Notes: generated by a model not told the origin, from the letters alone. Shown: positions 20,101 to 31,147, counted from the stretch's first letter. The stretch is DNA of 64,000 nucleotides from Enchytraeus crypticus (GCA_905160935.1 CAJHZI010000566.1:1160001-1224000), one strand, 5' to 3'. Numbers and translations: made by a program.

Positions 20101-20852
20101 CAGCCAGAGGTGACAAAGTTGAGACTGATGAAGGGCAAAGAAAAGCTGTGTCTTCTCTAGCTAAAGACTAAATTGAGGATTTGTAAAGATTAGGCCGTGG
20201 TGTTAGGATCGACTTGTTGGTCAATAGAGTGCTCTTTGCTAACTTGAAATTAGTAAATTTATTTACTAATCTAATTACAACAATTATAATCAATTGGTAA
20301 ACGTATTTGTTATTCTTTGTAATTGCTGCTGACTGTATTATCTCACAGAGCTTAGGCTCTTTCCTTCTTCCTGATTATTTGTTTGTAATTAACTATGCTG
20401 TATTTGTTCTTTATTATATCAAGGAAAACAAATAAACGGTTGAATGAATGAAACATGACTTTGAGTAGGAAGAATATGTACCTTGGACCTGCTACGGAAT
20501 AGCAGATCCAAGGTATGAGTAGTAGAGACATAATGTAGACTATGTAGACTATATTTTAACAGTGATATTGTTGTGTTTAGACAGTTCTATCTAGTGTCGA
20601 CCATGTTGTTGTTGTTGTGTTTAGACAGCTCTATCTAGTTTCGACCATGTTGTTGTTGTTGTTGTGTTTAGACAGCTCTATCTAGTTTCGACCCTGTTGT
20701 TGTTGTTGTTGTGTTTAGACAGCTCTATCTAGTGTCGACCATGTTGTTGTGTTTAGACAGTTCTATCTAGTGTCGATCATGTTGTTGTTGTTGTGTCTAG
20801 ACCGGATCCTGATCATCTGCCGCCACCTGGATACAATAATATGTTCATGTAA
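14186..20852 (+). CDS. PSMF1: Proteasome inhibitor/regulator PI31 (PSMF1), complete, 7 exons
   Basis: Exons 14186-14311, 15186-15344, 16037-16116, 16432-16620, 17928-18104, 19409-19504 and 20801-20852 join with GT-AG junctions and consistent phase into 292 codons plus TAA (human PI31 is 271 aa). The N-terminal FP domain shows MLPSGWNNSNEVYALNYRN, typical of the family; a charged linker (EKKKKEREEREQRDPLR) leads to the Pro/Gly-rich tail with DLDPFGIG, GGMIFDPLRAGFP, PPGARFDPFGP and DHLPPPGYNNMFM. PI31 binds 20S proteasomes through its tail and FBXO7/other FP domains through its N-terminus. A TTTTCAG acceptor at 14168-14174 just before the ATG implies a noncoding 5' exon. The family's C-terminal HbYX tripeptide (MYL in human) reads MFM here. 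Introns 4 and 6 end in minisatellites that include the 3' splice site. AATAAA near 21022 may be the poly(A) signal. Confidence 0.97.
15395..15530 (+). mobile_element. Family A SINE, best-preserved copy (reference for the family)
   Basis: Starts GGAGCCAGTGGCGAAGTCGG (A-box-like GTGGCGAAGTCGG), has the B-box-like GGTTCAAATCC, then CGCCCGTCACTGACATCGCT, GAGGAAACTGACGTTAACC and a TTAGCTTTA tail. About 136 bp. The head is tRNA-like but has no foldable anticodon arm. It lies in PSMF1 intron 2, sense. Confidence 0.85.
16255..16405 (-). mobile_element. Family D retroelement 3' end, 27 bp from PSMF1 exon 4
   Basis: Minus strand: GGACTGATTTTCTGGATTTT...AATTTGCACC...TCAATAGTGG...TAGCACTCTAATTG then (TTA)n. 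Other copies lie at 26990-27185, 28870-28990, 34195-34300, 35620-35665 and 37745-37880. Confidence 0.7.
16671..16783 (-). mobile_element. Family A SINE, 5'-truncated
   Basis: GCTAATGTTAAAGTCAGTTT...GGGCGAGCCCAGGATTTGAA...GATCCGCAGTCGAATATCTT; the terminal GCCACTGGCTCC of the head is absent. It lies 50 bases downstream of PSMF1 exon 4. Confidence 0.8.
16855..17245 (+). mobile_element. LINE 3' end: C-terminus of ORF2 plus 3' UTR with (AAT)n tail
   Basis: 16858-16993 encodes GDRAWPSAAAFVWNGLTPNS, the typical C-terminal RT motif (GDRAFSxAAPxLWNSLP) of CR1/jockey LINEs, ending at a stop. A 3' UTR of about 230 bases with TCGAAGTCCGAGTTCGGCCA ends in (AAT)n near 17230. Severely 5'-truncated, in PSMF1 intron 4. 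Confidence 0.85.
17263..17927 (+). repeat. Compound minisatellite (8 x 30 bp, 8 x 50 bp) ending in the PSMF1 exon 5 acceptor
   Basis: 17281-17520 is eight 30-bp units (TATATAACATGTGCTGTGTA + TTTTATGTGT); 17521-17920 is eight 50-bp units adding GAGAGAGACGTTACTG. The real acceptor TTATATAG/AGGAATACC at 17927/17928 is the next, incomplete unit. A partial exon start, CAG/AGGAATACCAGA, also occurs at about 16806 and 17269. Confidence 0.93.
18245..18285 (+). repeat. Copy of the PSMF1 exon 5 donor region
   Basis: ACCGGCATACCTAGGTTTGT and CGTCGCTTTACACTCAGATG repeat, with few changes, the real exon 5 end and donor at 18089-18127, about 150 bp downstream. Confidence 0.8.
18291..18423 (-). mobile_element. 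Family A SINE, full length
   Basis: AGCTAAGGTTAACGTCAGTT...GGGCGAGCCCAGGATTTGAA...ACCGACTTCGCCACTAGCTC, antisense in PSMF1 intron 5, next to the duplicated donor segment. Confidence 0.85.
18712..18775 (+). mobile_element. Family E repeat 3' end
   Basis: TCTTATCCCGACCCTGGTTA, AAACTGGGATTTAAGGGAAG, then (ATG)n. Confidence 0.65.
19719..19849. repeat. Long hairpin, 46-bp arms, in PSMF1 intron 6
   Basis: ACCGCTCGCATTTAAATATT... at 19719-19764 is the exact reverse complement of ...AATATTTAAATGCGAGCGGT at 19804-19849. The 39-base loop contains further inverted ATGATAC/GTATCAT motifs. Confidence 0.92.
19980..20104 (-). mobile_element. Family A SINE, full length, diverged
   Basis: AGCTAATGTTATCGTCAGTT...GAGCGAGCCCAGGATTTTAA...ACCGACATCACCACTGGCTC, in PSMF1 intron 6. 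Confidence 0.82.
20180..20460 (+). mobile_element. Diverged family F sequence and LINE-like 3' UTR
   Basis: Ends AAAACAAATAAACGGTTGAATGAATGAA-like (a TGAATG tail typical of CR1/L2 LINE 3' ends), preceded by an AATTGCTGCTGACTGTATTA...CTCTTTCCTTCTTCCTG stretch. No ORF remains. Confidence 0.4.
20550..20800 (+). repeat. GTTGTTGTGTTTAG minisatellite ending in the PSMF1 exon 7 acceptor
   Basis: Five imperfect 38-55 bp units contain (GTT)nGTGTTTAGACAG and CTCTATCTAGTGTCGACCAT. The real acceptor, TTGTTGTGTCTAG/ACCGGATCC at 20800/20801, is the final unit's first half; four or five decoy GTGTTTAG/ACAG acceptors precede it. Confidence 0.9.
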
Positions 20853-21042
20853 CATCATCATCGTCAAGTGTCTCATCAGATCTGGAAAATATTACCGGAT
20901 CTATGGAAAACGACTGAAGTGAAATATATTGGAGGAAGAACAAGACTGTGGAGGTTGTTATTATTTTATAGTGCATTCATATGCGGATACGATGAGAAAC
21001 TATGTAATAGGTATAGATAACAATAAAGTGGAGGAGTATTAA

Positions 21043-21465
21043 AGATAAAGAAAGGATGAGAGAATAAGCTGTTGTATCTACACGTAACGCGTGTATCGCA
21101 CAGTTGTGCTAGTACAAAAGGTTGTGGAGTACTCAATTTATAATAGTGCCTGCTAGATAATAGATTATAATAGATCCTACTGCAGAGCTTTTCCTTGATA
21201 TCAAGCAGAACAGAGTCACCCGATGTTTATTTCCTGTGGCCTCATTTGTTGCCAAAATCTTGTGCTTCTATGAGAATCATGAGAAACAATACTAAAGTTA
21301 AACTGGCTGCAGCTTTTATGAAGTAAGAAAGGAAGTTTTAGATCAATATATTATTAAATTTAATTTTGTCATTGTTTGTGACACTAATATTTGATACCAT
21401 TTCAGAATTTGTTTGCGATACTATGGCTACAGAGTTAGAAAATAATTTTTTTTTAAAATTGAATA

Positions 21466-21527
<62 letters not shown>

Positions 21528-21695
21528 GTAATATCACTTAAAGATAAAGAAAGGATGAGAGAGTAAGCTGTTGTATCTACACGTAACGCGTGTATCGCAC
21601 AGTTGTGCTAGTAAAAAAGGTTGTGGAGATTAGATTATAATAGATCCTACTGCAGAGCTTTTCCTTGATATCAAGCAGAACAGAGTCACCCGACA
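21043..21695. repeat. Spaced direct duplication downstream of PSMF1
   Basis: The block AAAGATAAAGAAAGGATGAG...CACGTAACGCGTGTATCGCA...CAAGCAGAACAGAGTCACCC occurs at 21043-21220 and, with a central deletion, at 21541-21694. The spacer holds a (TA)n tract at 21464-21526. The first copy overlaps the likely PSMF1 3' UTR. Confidence 0.85.
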
Positions 21696-21845
21696 CGATA
21701 GATATTAACTAGATAGACTTAGCATAGATAGACTAGATAACCTAGATAGACTAGATAGCCTAGATAACTAGATAGATAGCTAGCTAGATAGATAGCCTAG
21801 ATAGACTAGATAACTAGATAACCTAGATAGACTAGATAGACTTAG
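21696..21845. repeat. GATAGA/CTAGATA simple repeat
   Basis: Irregular AGATAGACTAGATAACCTAG units, about 150 bases. Confidence 0.9.
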
Positions 21846-22194
21846 CATTAATCAAATAAGCGCAGAAATTACAATCCATCTCTGCCTATTAAATTATTTT
21901 ATGCTACTGCATTAGATTTGGCATATCATTAATTAATGGTATGATACCGCTTATCTCTTTCAGAAAATACGAGTTCTTAATTGTAAAATGCAAAGTTTGA
22001 AATACTGTAATTATATGAACTGTTAAAGTTTGTATTGTGGCTAATTTTGTTTATCTTAGAATATCAGAGTGTTCTTGGTAGAGTGTGAAATGTTGTACAT
22101 ACACATGTAAATAAAGAAGTAAAGTTATATAGTGCTGATATTATTGGCTATTATTATTACTATATTCAGTATATCAGCACACAGCCCGTGATGT

Positions 22195-22390
22195 GTACGG
22201 GTTGCTGAAGAATAGACCAATCGTAGACTGCATGTGTCGTAAAAAGCGACAGCACTAAGATCCATACCAACATCAGAAAGGACATTCGGTTGGTGAGCGC
22301 CTAGGCTCCAGAAGTAGCTACAAAATTTTCTTAAACGATTGTAACAGTTCCCCACTCCACAGAGATGAGAGGAGAAAGTCTATTCGCATC
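22195..22390 (+). mobile_element. Family E repeat, near full length
   Basis: GGGTTGCTGAAGAATAGACC, CATGTGTCGTAAAAAGCGAC, GGACATTCGGTTGGTGAGCG, CTAGGCTCCAGAAGTAGC, CTATTCGCATCCTGATCC in the same order as in other copies. Confidence 0.65.
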
Positions 22391-23289
22391 CTGATCCTCG
22401 CTATACTGTGACTTAATAAATAAATAAGATCATGAGCTTAAAGCAATAAAATGACAGATTTTACTGTTACATAATAATATTAAACTAATTTCTGAAAAAG
22501 CACTTGAAAAAATTAGCATATATATGAATCACAAGTAATTAACATCCTCATCATCTAACTATGATGGCTAGTGATTTGTACACACAAAGTAATAACTTCA
22601 ATTCGAAGATTTCTATCAATGATAACCCATCTCTTTCGTTATAAGCAGCAAAACTTGATTATAAGTAGTGAGTCGGCACAGTAGATAATAGATAAAAGCA
22701 ATGATCATATCGTCATCGAAAAGGTAAAAAATCGTTCTGTAGAGTTATAACAAAATTACATAACTGATAAATTTCTGTACTTTCATTGCTCATAAATAGT
22801 AGGAAGAATTTAACTGTCAGTTGGCCGATTTCAGTATAGTCGATTTCGGTTAGCCATTCGGGTATATGAGATCTGCAATGTTTTCAAAACGATGTCTTAA
22901 TTGAATATTGCAAAATATCACTACTAATGATTGTATAGCAGCAAAAAATACATCCAGATAGTTTGGATTGGCGAAACAAAAATTTACTAGCATCAAGATA
23001 ACGTAACAACGTAAAAAAAAAAAAAAAAAAAGTGAAAACAGCAATAGTCAAAAGCAACAACAAATGCAAGAATTTATAACAATAAAGATATTTCTTTCAG
23101 ACTATTTCTTTCGACTTGAAGATTTAGCATAATTAAAATAATACTCTTCTGCAGGGCAACTGCTACAACAGTGCAGCTTTTCTTAAACAACAGCTGTATA
23201 TGAAACTCTAACTTGTGCATTTACAATTGTTTGTCTTAGTCAGATTGACACAGTTCACATGAAAATATATATATATATATATATATATA

Positions 23290-23320
<31 letters not shown>

Positions 23321-24048
23321 TCTATACTATATATATCTATATAGATATATATATAATACATATATATATGGATGTATATACATAAATTTATATAAATTAT
23401 ATTATATTATATATACATTTATGTATTTATATTTTTGAATTTATCATTGTTGTGTCCAAATCAAAGAAACTGCACCCTTGCAATTATTCTATTACAGTTG
23501 CACGAAGCACACTATCAGACAACATAACTCCCTGTAAACATTACACATTACATTCTTCAGAATGTAACTGAAGAATGTAATGTGCGATGGTATCCAGATG
23601 TTTACAGCTAATTGTTCTATTGCCAATCAAAATTATTTTTTTAAGAGAGATTTGATTCAACAAAGCAATGTCTGACAGACAACACTACAGAACTTAAGTA
23701 CAAGCATAACTCTCCCTTCAATAGGTTTAAACACAGAGGAATAAATACAATGACATTTTCGACTTATCGACCAATTGTCAGAATCACTTTTCTTCAAGAT
23801 TCACCTCCCTTTAGTTCTTTAGTCAATTTGAGTTAGCTCAACATTCAGTGACAAGTAATCTATCCCATAGATCTTCAACCATGAATCTGATACTAAATTC
23901 TTGTCAATCGATAAATCCTGCATTACTACTTGCTTTACTACTGACAAATAATTGAGTAAAATTAAACAAAAAACGTAAACACAGTATTCTTAAGCTAATT
24001 TTTATCCTTAAGATTAGTAACACGATGATTTAACAACCAATGAGACAT
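22391..24048. other. Intergenic, no gene seen
   Basis: AT-rich. Contains an (A)19 run at 23012-23030, a TA-rich tract at 23264-23428 and a hairpin at 23544-23584 (17-base arms, CACATTACATTCTTCAG). The HDHD3 3' UTR probably occupies its right end. Confidence 0.5.
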
Positions 24049-26732
24049 TTAAGTAGTAATAAATCGCTTTAGCTCAATCAGATCTCGCAGTACATGTGTT
24101 TTGTCAACATCTTTAAGTTTCTCGTTAGTTAGCTCGCGGTTAGGATCGTAAACAAAAGCAGACATGCCCAAAGCACGCGGGGCCAAGTAATCACAAACAA
24201 CATCATCTCCAATATGCCCCGCCTCCTCCGGCTTCATCTGCGCCATATTGAGGGCAAACCTGAAGATCTCTGCGTCTGGTTTGGCTGCCTTAGCTGTCCA
24301 AGAAGATACAAGAAAATCGAAATACTCTCGCAAACCGGTTGCACGAAGCACACCTTCGAGACGCTCGTCAAAGTTCGACACGATGGCTGTCTTCACACCA
24401 GAAGCTCTGAGGAATTTGAGAGTCTCCTTTGCGTGAGGCATGGGCTCCCAGTGACTGGCGATGGAGTAGCCTGTGTAGAGAGCATCGAAGACTGGACTGA
24501 GCTCAGACGGTTTACCTTTGAAGCCGGCCTTGATGAATACACCCGTGACAAACTCCCTCCACCACTCCCTAGTCGTCATGCCTTGATGTATGCCGTAGAC
24601 TGGAAACTGTTTCTGCTTCTCTTCGTACACTGATCTACATGAAACAGTTAATCAATCATTTGGGACATACTTAGTCAAAACTCTTCTCTATTTCTCAATA
24701 GTCATAAAAGTAAACAAGCATTATAATAAAGGTTTAATGTCCGTTTCCTCATCCAGGCATGATGTCAGGGACGTAGTGAAATTGTGAAATGATCAACTAT
24801 GTTGATATCTATCACTTTTTAATACCACACATTTAAACTGTAAAATAAATTTATATTTATAAATTAGGCAATTTATTCCATTTTCAGTGTAACCAGTCCA
24901 GTAAATGCCGAGATTTTACTCTCAGATCAGCGCGGCTGGGATTCGAACCCACGAGGGTTCAATTGACCTCAGGATCTGTCATTTAAAACATCATGACGTT
25001 ACCCCTACGCTATTAAGACATTCTCTCTAATTCATCATGCCCTAATGTATCACTGAAAATGTTTCACTTTAAGCTGATCTGAAACATATTTTCAACAACT
25101 TAATAATAACTGAATAATAATTTAATAATTATTTTTAATAATTTATGAAGCTGACAATAAAATACATCAATGAGGTTCTTACACAGATCTGCCATTAGTC
25201 AATCCCTTCACCGACCCTGAGGAACGACTAAATGACAGCAAGACGAAAGGAAATAAGCCTTTCAAAGGTTAGCATATTTTCTTAAAGATTCCTTTGCAAA
25301 TACACAAGTTTCCAATGTATGCCAACACAGAATATTTTATCACAATTTCTGTTACATTTTTTATGAACCAGTGGTACGAACTTGTATTATCAGTAAGGTA
25401 TAATGACAGGGAATCGGAGAAGAGTTCAAAATCAAGGCCCAAGCAACAATGATTTCTTTTCAAGATGAGAAACTGATGTTAAACTCGGGTCTTAGCATTC
25501 AATCATTTGCTGAACTCTAGCATAAAATGACGCATTTACTTCTTTACAAAAAACTAAAGAAATTAATACTCATAGTAGATATGCCATTGGGTCAGCTATA
25601 TGCTGCACATAATTGATTATATCTACCATGAATGGTCTAATATTTATAATAAAATGGTATGAAATGAATGAATGGGGGACAGCGTTGAATTACAACTTCA
25701 TAATTATTTATTTATTTATTCATTTATCACACATTTAATAAGCATTCTATTTGAGTTATAAATGTTTTACAATAAAAGGGAAAAGAGTTGCTACAAAAAC
25801 TTAAATGAATGGATAAACTTGTCTAGTCGTATCCCGACCCTGGTTAAAGTGGGAATTAAGGGAAGATGATGATGAATAGAAGGGAAAAGTGTATGAACTG
25901 AAATAAAGGCCTTGTTGAAGCACTTATATATTTCAAAAAAAAAATTGTATGAATCTAATTATGCAAACATAGAATACGGTGAATATAACATGTACCAGAT
26001 TAATTCAGCATATAATTCTTACACAAAAAGTACCATGAAGCAGTTGAGAGTTTAGTGAAAACTTAAAAATGTTATGTCTGTAAATGATATATTAAGTTAC
26101 TATTAAGGATCTTTAGTTACCGATATAACTTAAATACACTTTAGATGATATAGAAAAATAAGAAAAGAATAATAATAAATAATAAAATGATCATGAAAAG
26201 TTACTAAATGTAGTAATCTCAGTATGAAAGTAATATAGAAATACTCAGCTTCAAATTTGGTATATGCAAACTATCTGGAAGTTAACAATCAAAACCTGCT
26301 CTTTGACCGTCAGATTTTGAGAAGTAAGATTTTGAGTTTCGTACAACAAAGTTTTCCACTAACTTGCAAACTTATAAGCTTAGCGGCTTAGCCTAAACAT
26401 TAATTAGCCTAAATGATAGGATCAACTTGTTAGTAAATGCAGAGTTTTTCTAAACAAGAAACAGACTATGTGTAAGAATATTTAACCTACGACCTGTAAC
26501 TTGGTAAAACACTAGAGAAAGGGAACAAGACAGAAGCCTCACAAAATCAAAATATAAATTAAATATTTAACACAATAATTCTTATTACTAACTTGTAGAC
26601 CTCAATGACATCCTTATCGCTGACGTTGACACCGTGTGCCCGAGCCACTTCGGCGTAAGCTCTACCCGGAGATATTCTCACCTTCAGCAGCGTGTCCTTC
26701 ACGTCGAACGTTATCATTCTCAGGCGAGACAT
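24049..26732 (-). CDS. HDHD3: HAD-like hydrolase domain protein 3 (HDHD3), complete, 2 exons
   Basis: Exon 1 is 26593-26732 (46 codons plus 2 nt) and exon 2 is 24049-24634; the acceptor CATGTAG before 24634 joins them in phase to give 241 aa (human HDHD3 is 251). The protein opens MSRLRMITFDVKDTLLKVR. HAD motif I is D10-V-K-D-T, with Lys where classical HAD phosphatases have the second Asp, a substitution also present in human HDHD3. Motif II is IVSNFD (S133), motif III is the Lys of AKPDAEIF (about K165), and motif IV is HIGDDVVCDY (about D190/D191). The cap region contains YGIHQGMTTREWW, as in the family. Substrate is not known for the family. A full-length family B SINE and other repeats occupy the single intron. 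Confidence 0.95.
24722..25022 (-). mobile_element. Family B SINE, full length (tRNA-like head to LINE-like tail)
   Basis: Minus strand: AATAGCGTAGGGGTAACG (A-box region), GTGGGTTCGAATCCCAGCCG (B-box GGTTCGAATCC), CGCTGATCTGAGAGTAAAAT body, then the module ACGTCCCTGACATCATGCCT...GAGGAAACGGACATTAAACC with a TTATTATAA tail. About 300 bp, in the HDHD3 intron. Confidence 0.85.
25826..25880 (+). mobile_element. Family E repeat 3' end
   Basis: CGTATCCCGACCCTGGTTAA...GAATTAAGGGAAGATGATGA, in the HDHD3 intron. Confidence 0.65.
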
Positions 26733-26989
26733 GTCGGCTCGATTTATCTATCTATAGAAATTATAGAAATATAGAAATTAGGGAAGGCTTAGCTTAGCAA
26801 GATTATACCTAAAATCAAATTTTGAGCAAAACACTACAAAATGAATTTTTTTCACAAATATGAGGAGTCTATTGGAAGTCATGCTTGTATAAATTATGCG
26901 CAATTGACGGTATAAATTTGTATTAACCAACTTTATTTATTAGATTTTGTTTTCCACCCTTCAGCTTGTCTTAGTTCTCGCTATTGTAC

Positions 26990-27185
26990 GGACGACAGTA
27001 GCATTCTAATTGTTGTTGCCCCAGTAGCAGATTGATTTTGGACTGATTTTCTGGATTTTGGAATTTGCACTGCTTTGGACCATTCATTTTGCTCGCCGGC
27101 TTGATTTTGACTCAATAGTGCTCGATGTTGTCATTGATGACTCTAGCACTCTAACTGTTGTTATTATTTATTAATATTATTAGCA
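26990..27185 (+). mobile_element. Family D retroelement 3' end
   Basis: GGACTGATTTTCTGGATTTT, GCTCGCCGGCTTGATTTTGA, TCATTGATGACTCTAGCACT then TTGTTATTATT. A second family-D-like end (GTAGCATTCTAATTGTTGTT) lies immediately upstream. Confidence 0.7.
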
Positions 27186-27500
27186 ACTATACAAAAATTA
27201 AAACTAAAGCAAATACTTGAATACTCCATTATATTATATAATAGTGTTTTAATACAATATTCAACATAATCTAACAAAACAGCTCAACTACTTGATATAG
27301 TATTTTGACCCTGAGATACGAGCGTTACGTGATATATGCCTAACAATTAAACCGGAGACCTGATGAACTTATTTATGAGAAATGCCATAAAAACATGCCC
27401 TAAAACAAATTACAGAACAATCAGCTGATCGTGGCTTCCTCTAACAGTTTTCTTCAATTCCAGACACTAGATATTTCCTACAAGTTTGAATATTATACAA

Positions 27501-27541
27501 TTTCGAGTTTCTTAACTTAACATAAGTTAAGAAACTCGAAA
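27501..27541. repeat. Perfect palindrome, 19-bp arms, 3-base spacer
   Basis: TTTCGAGTTTCTTAACTTA, spacer ACA (27520-27522), TAAGTTAAGAAACTCGAAA. Confidence 0.95.
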
Positions 27542-28175
27542 TTTTTCAATAAAAAAAGAAGAGTTTCGAAAGGTGATAAAAGTTAATAGATCTAAGTTGG
27601 ATCTTGATAACTTTTTAATGATGACTTTAAACCTTTGTATGTCAAAGTATTACAAGACCTCATCATGTGTCTGTCATAAAAATTAATGTTCTAGGATAAA
27701 GGTAAATCATAAAATCATCCTGTGATTACTGACCCAGTACTTTGCTGCTGTGTGAACTTTATTGGAAATTTATGTGAAGGGCATCTCCATGGCTAGTAAA
27801 TGTTTACATTATAGACCTGCTAAACTCAGAAACTTGCTCACTTTCCAAAGGCCTTCTTTTGCTTAACTTCCACATCTACACTAAACTCTAAAACTGGACC
27901 ACTTCCAAGGTCGTGCGAGTGGTCCAGTTCTGTTTCACTTTGTAGTTTATTTCTTCTAAAATTTTCCAGTAAAAGTATATACATGTACATATTGGAATTT
28001 CTTTGTGCGCAGCCTATCGATTCAGAAAAATAAGTTGGGTATATTTTATAAGTTATGTATATTTGCGCCATTACATTTATCTACAGTCTAGATGGAAATG
28101 TACAAAGTCCAAAGAATTATAGTCTGTTTTAAAATCTATAGTTTTGCATATAATCATGCAGGTAGATTCTATATA

Positions 28176-28420
<245 letters not shown>

Positions 28421-28587
28421 TTGAAAAGTTTCTAAATTCATAATTATTTGAACTTAAATAAATTACACTGATTTAGGATGTTGTGACAACTTGTACCACC
28501 GGTCCAGTCATAATTTAATACCTCATCAAAAATTTAAAAGATGAACTCTAAATAAACAATAATAAAGTAAAAGTGAATACACATTAT

Positions 28588-28808
28588 AGTGAAATGATCA
28601 TCTATATATGTTGATATATGTCACTTTTAACACCACATGTTTAAACCGTTGGGAAATTTAGACCATTTTCCATATAACCAGTCCAGTGAATGTCCGAGAT
28701 TTTACTCTCAGATCAGCGCGGCTGGGATTCGAACCCACGAGGGTTCAATTCTCCTCAGGATCAATCATTTAAGACTTTCTGACCTTACCCCTTAGCTATT
28801 AAGACATT
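28588..28808 (-). mobile_element. Family B SINE lacking the 3' module
   Basis: CAGATCAGCGCGGCTGGGAT, TCGAACCCACGAGGGTTCAA, TTAGCTATTAAGACATT; similar to the copy at 24722 but ending before the GACGTCC module. Confidence 0.8.
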
Positions 28809-28869
28809 TAAAAAAAACAATTTTAATAACAACATAGGACTTACCAACACATACAACTTTGTATTTGTT

Positions 28870-28990
28870 TTCCAGATTTTGAAATTTGCATCGTTTTTTG
28901 GTACATTATTGGTCAATTTGAATTTGGTTCAATAATATTCGATGTTGCCATTGACAAATGTTTAATTTTGTTGCCATTTAATGGGTATCA
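28870..28990 (+). mobile_element. Family D retroelement, diverged
   Basis: CCAGATTTTGAAATTTGCAT...GTTCAATAATATTCGATGTTG...CCATTGACAAATG, ending AATTTTGTTGCC without a clean tail. Confidence 0.55.
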
Positions 28991-31074
28991 TTGTCAAACA
29001 GAGTACTATAATTAGAAACGTAAGAAAAATAATCGTAAGCATTAGTTTCGTTATTGCTATTAATATGAAATATTGAGTTTTAAATTATTAAATTATTAAT
29101 TATATTCAATTGATATTAAATCTTTTAATATCGTCACCTAGTTAATATTTAATAGCGTAATAATCAATAATTGACCAAATTTACATTTTTAAATTAAAAT
29201 ATATGTTAATTTTTAAGACCATTAAAACCTATGTTTACAAATAAAAGCTTATTGTAGTCTTATCTTGAAAGCTAATTGTGAAAAGTATTTTTAAATAAAT
29301 TTTAAATTACAAGAATTAAAACAAAAAGCATTTGAGTTGTAGTCATTCTCATTTAAGTAAATTTTATTTTTATATAGCCAACGCAATAATATCTTCACTT
29401 TATTGATATTATTGCGCAGGAAACAGTCATTAAAGGGCGTATGGCACGGTTAAAACCTAATAATCATGACTAGAAAAAACTGACTGTGTGTATATTGTAT
29501 AAAAGTTGAAACAGCGAATAGTTGATGAGATTATGTTAGGAAAAAGCTTTCATAAATTATTTGTTTAATGATAATTTATGAAATATGGACTTCAGTAGTC
29601 AGATTTTACATAAAACATGAATAAACATAAACAGTTAAATAAACATAAATTAAATATATTTGCTCTATATATTTACATATTGAGTGAATTGATAGTCAAT
29701 ATGACCTTTTATGATACATAACATAATTTGTTGCATTGTTTGTGTAGGATATGCACTACCTTCTTTGCAGTACATTACGAACACACTGAGATATTTTATT
29801 GCAGTTCTGAGTGAAAGAATTAAATTCTGCTAAGAATTCAGAGAATATTATGTATGGATATTTGTTTTTTCAAATATATTCAACTTTGTAACCAAGCGTT
29901 TAAATGCTTAAGAACATATTTTGCTTAAATGATCATGCCTTACAATATCTGTTGCTTTTAATACCACAGGATTAATTAAATTGATTGATAGTTTTGTTAT
30001 TTATACACGTTACCATTCCTGTGAGTATCAAAGTTTTAAGTTAAGATATTATCATTTTATCTAAAAGCTAAGTGTACATGATTACTCTGCATAGATCTCT
30101 GGATAGGATAGATCTCTTAAAATTTAGCAACATTACCTGACTCTTGATTTACTGTATGTACTGCTTTATTTAAAAATTAAAGCTAATTTTAACATTTTCA
30201 AACGTTAAATTATTATATTAACATTTTAATGATTTATGTGCAATATTGGACAGTATCTCAAATCATAATGTGTCTAAGATGATGGTGAGGTTAGAATAGC
30301 CTTAGGGTTCAGGGTTAACCCAACACATTCCTCCATTCTGTTCTAGTTCCCTGCTTTTCTGATTTTCTGTGGCTTTAAAAATGCTCGAATTAAAAAGTTA
30401 TACAAGTTTTTGGAAAGGTTTCTAAGTTTAAAAAAAAAGTTATTTAAAGTTTTCTTGAGATAAAAAAAATGTCAGGTTTCAACTCTAGTGCATCACATTT
30501 AGTTATCCTTATAATTCAGCTCAGGTGACACTTGCTACATGATAATTTAATTGAATTCAATTCACTGCTGCTAATTCCTAACTGATTATACTATTCTCCA
30601 CCTAATCGCAGTGACGAAACTCAGGATATTCTTGAGAGGAGTCGATGCCACAATAGATGATTACTTTCTTTGGTTTTTATGACGCAATATCATTCTTTTA
30701 CAGTCCGATGTGATATTATCTTCTATTATTTGTAACCCCAACATACGTTGTTTTATCTTCTGAAATACGTACCTGCTGTTTTCTGTAATGCTTATATTTC
30801 AATATTAGCCTAAGAGGATGTTTGACCCTAAACACCCATATGCACCATGTATACTCTCTATATCTTGACCGTACCACTGCCTAATTGTCATACAACACTC
30901 AAAATCAGTGATGGACGAAATTAAATTTTCAATTAATTGAAAGACTTTGTTTAATTTCTTTAATGTTTAATTTGTTTTCTGTTATTTTTCTTCCTGTCAA
31001 ATGTTGACGAATAAAGAAGTAGATATATAATTTTGCCTTTCTTTGATTTTACATCAAATATTTGATCTTTTGAT

Positions 31075-31147
31075 GACGTCCCTGACGTCATCATTGTATG
31101 AGGAAATGGACGTTTAACCTTTATTATTATTATTTATTATTATTAAT
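31075..31147 (+). mobile_element. SINE/LINE 3' module next to the NHL-like gene acceptor
   Basis: GACGTCCCTGACGTCATCAT, GAGGAAATGGACGTTTAACC, (TTATTA)n. The tail ends 11 bases before the exon start at 31159, so its T-rich end lies in the polypyrimidine region. Confidence 0.75.

Noticed and set aside
24938-25022. tRNA gene on the minus strand
   Set aside because: GGTTCGAATCC is a B box, but the distance to the A-box region is too long and the sequence is repeated as family B SINE.
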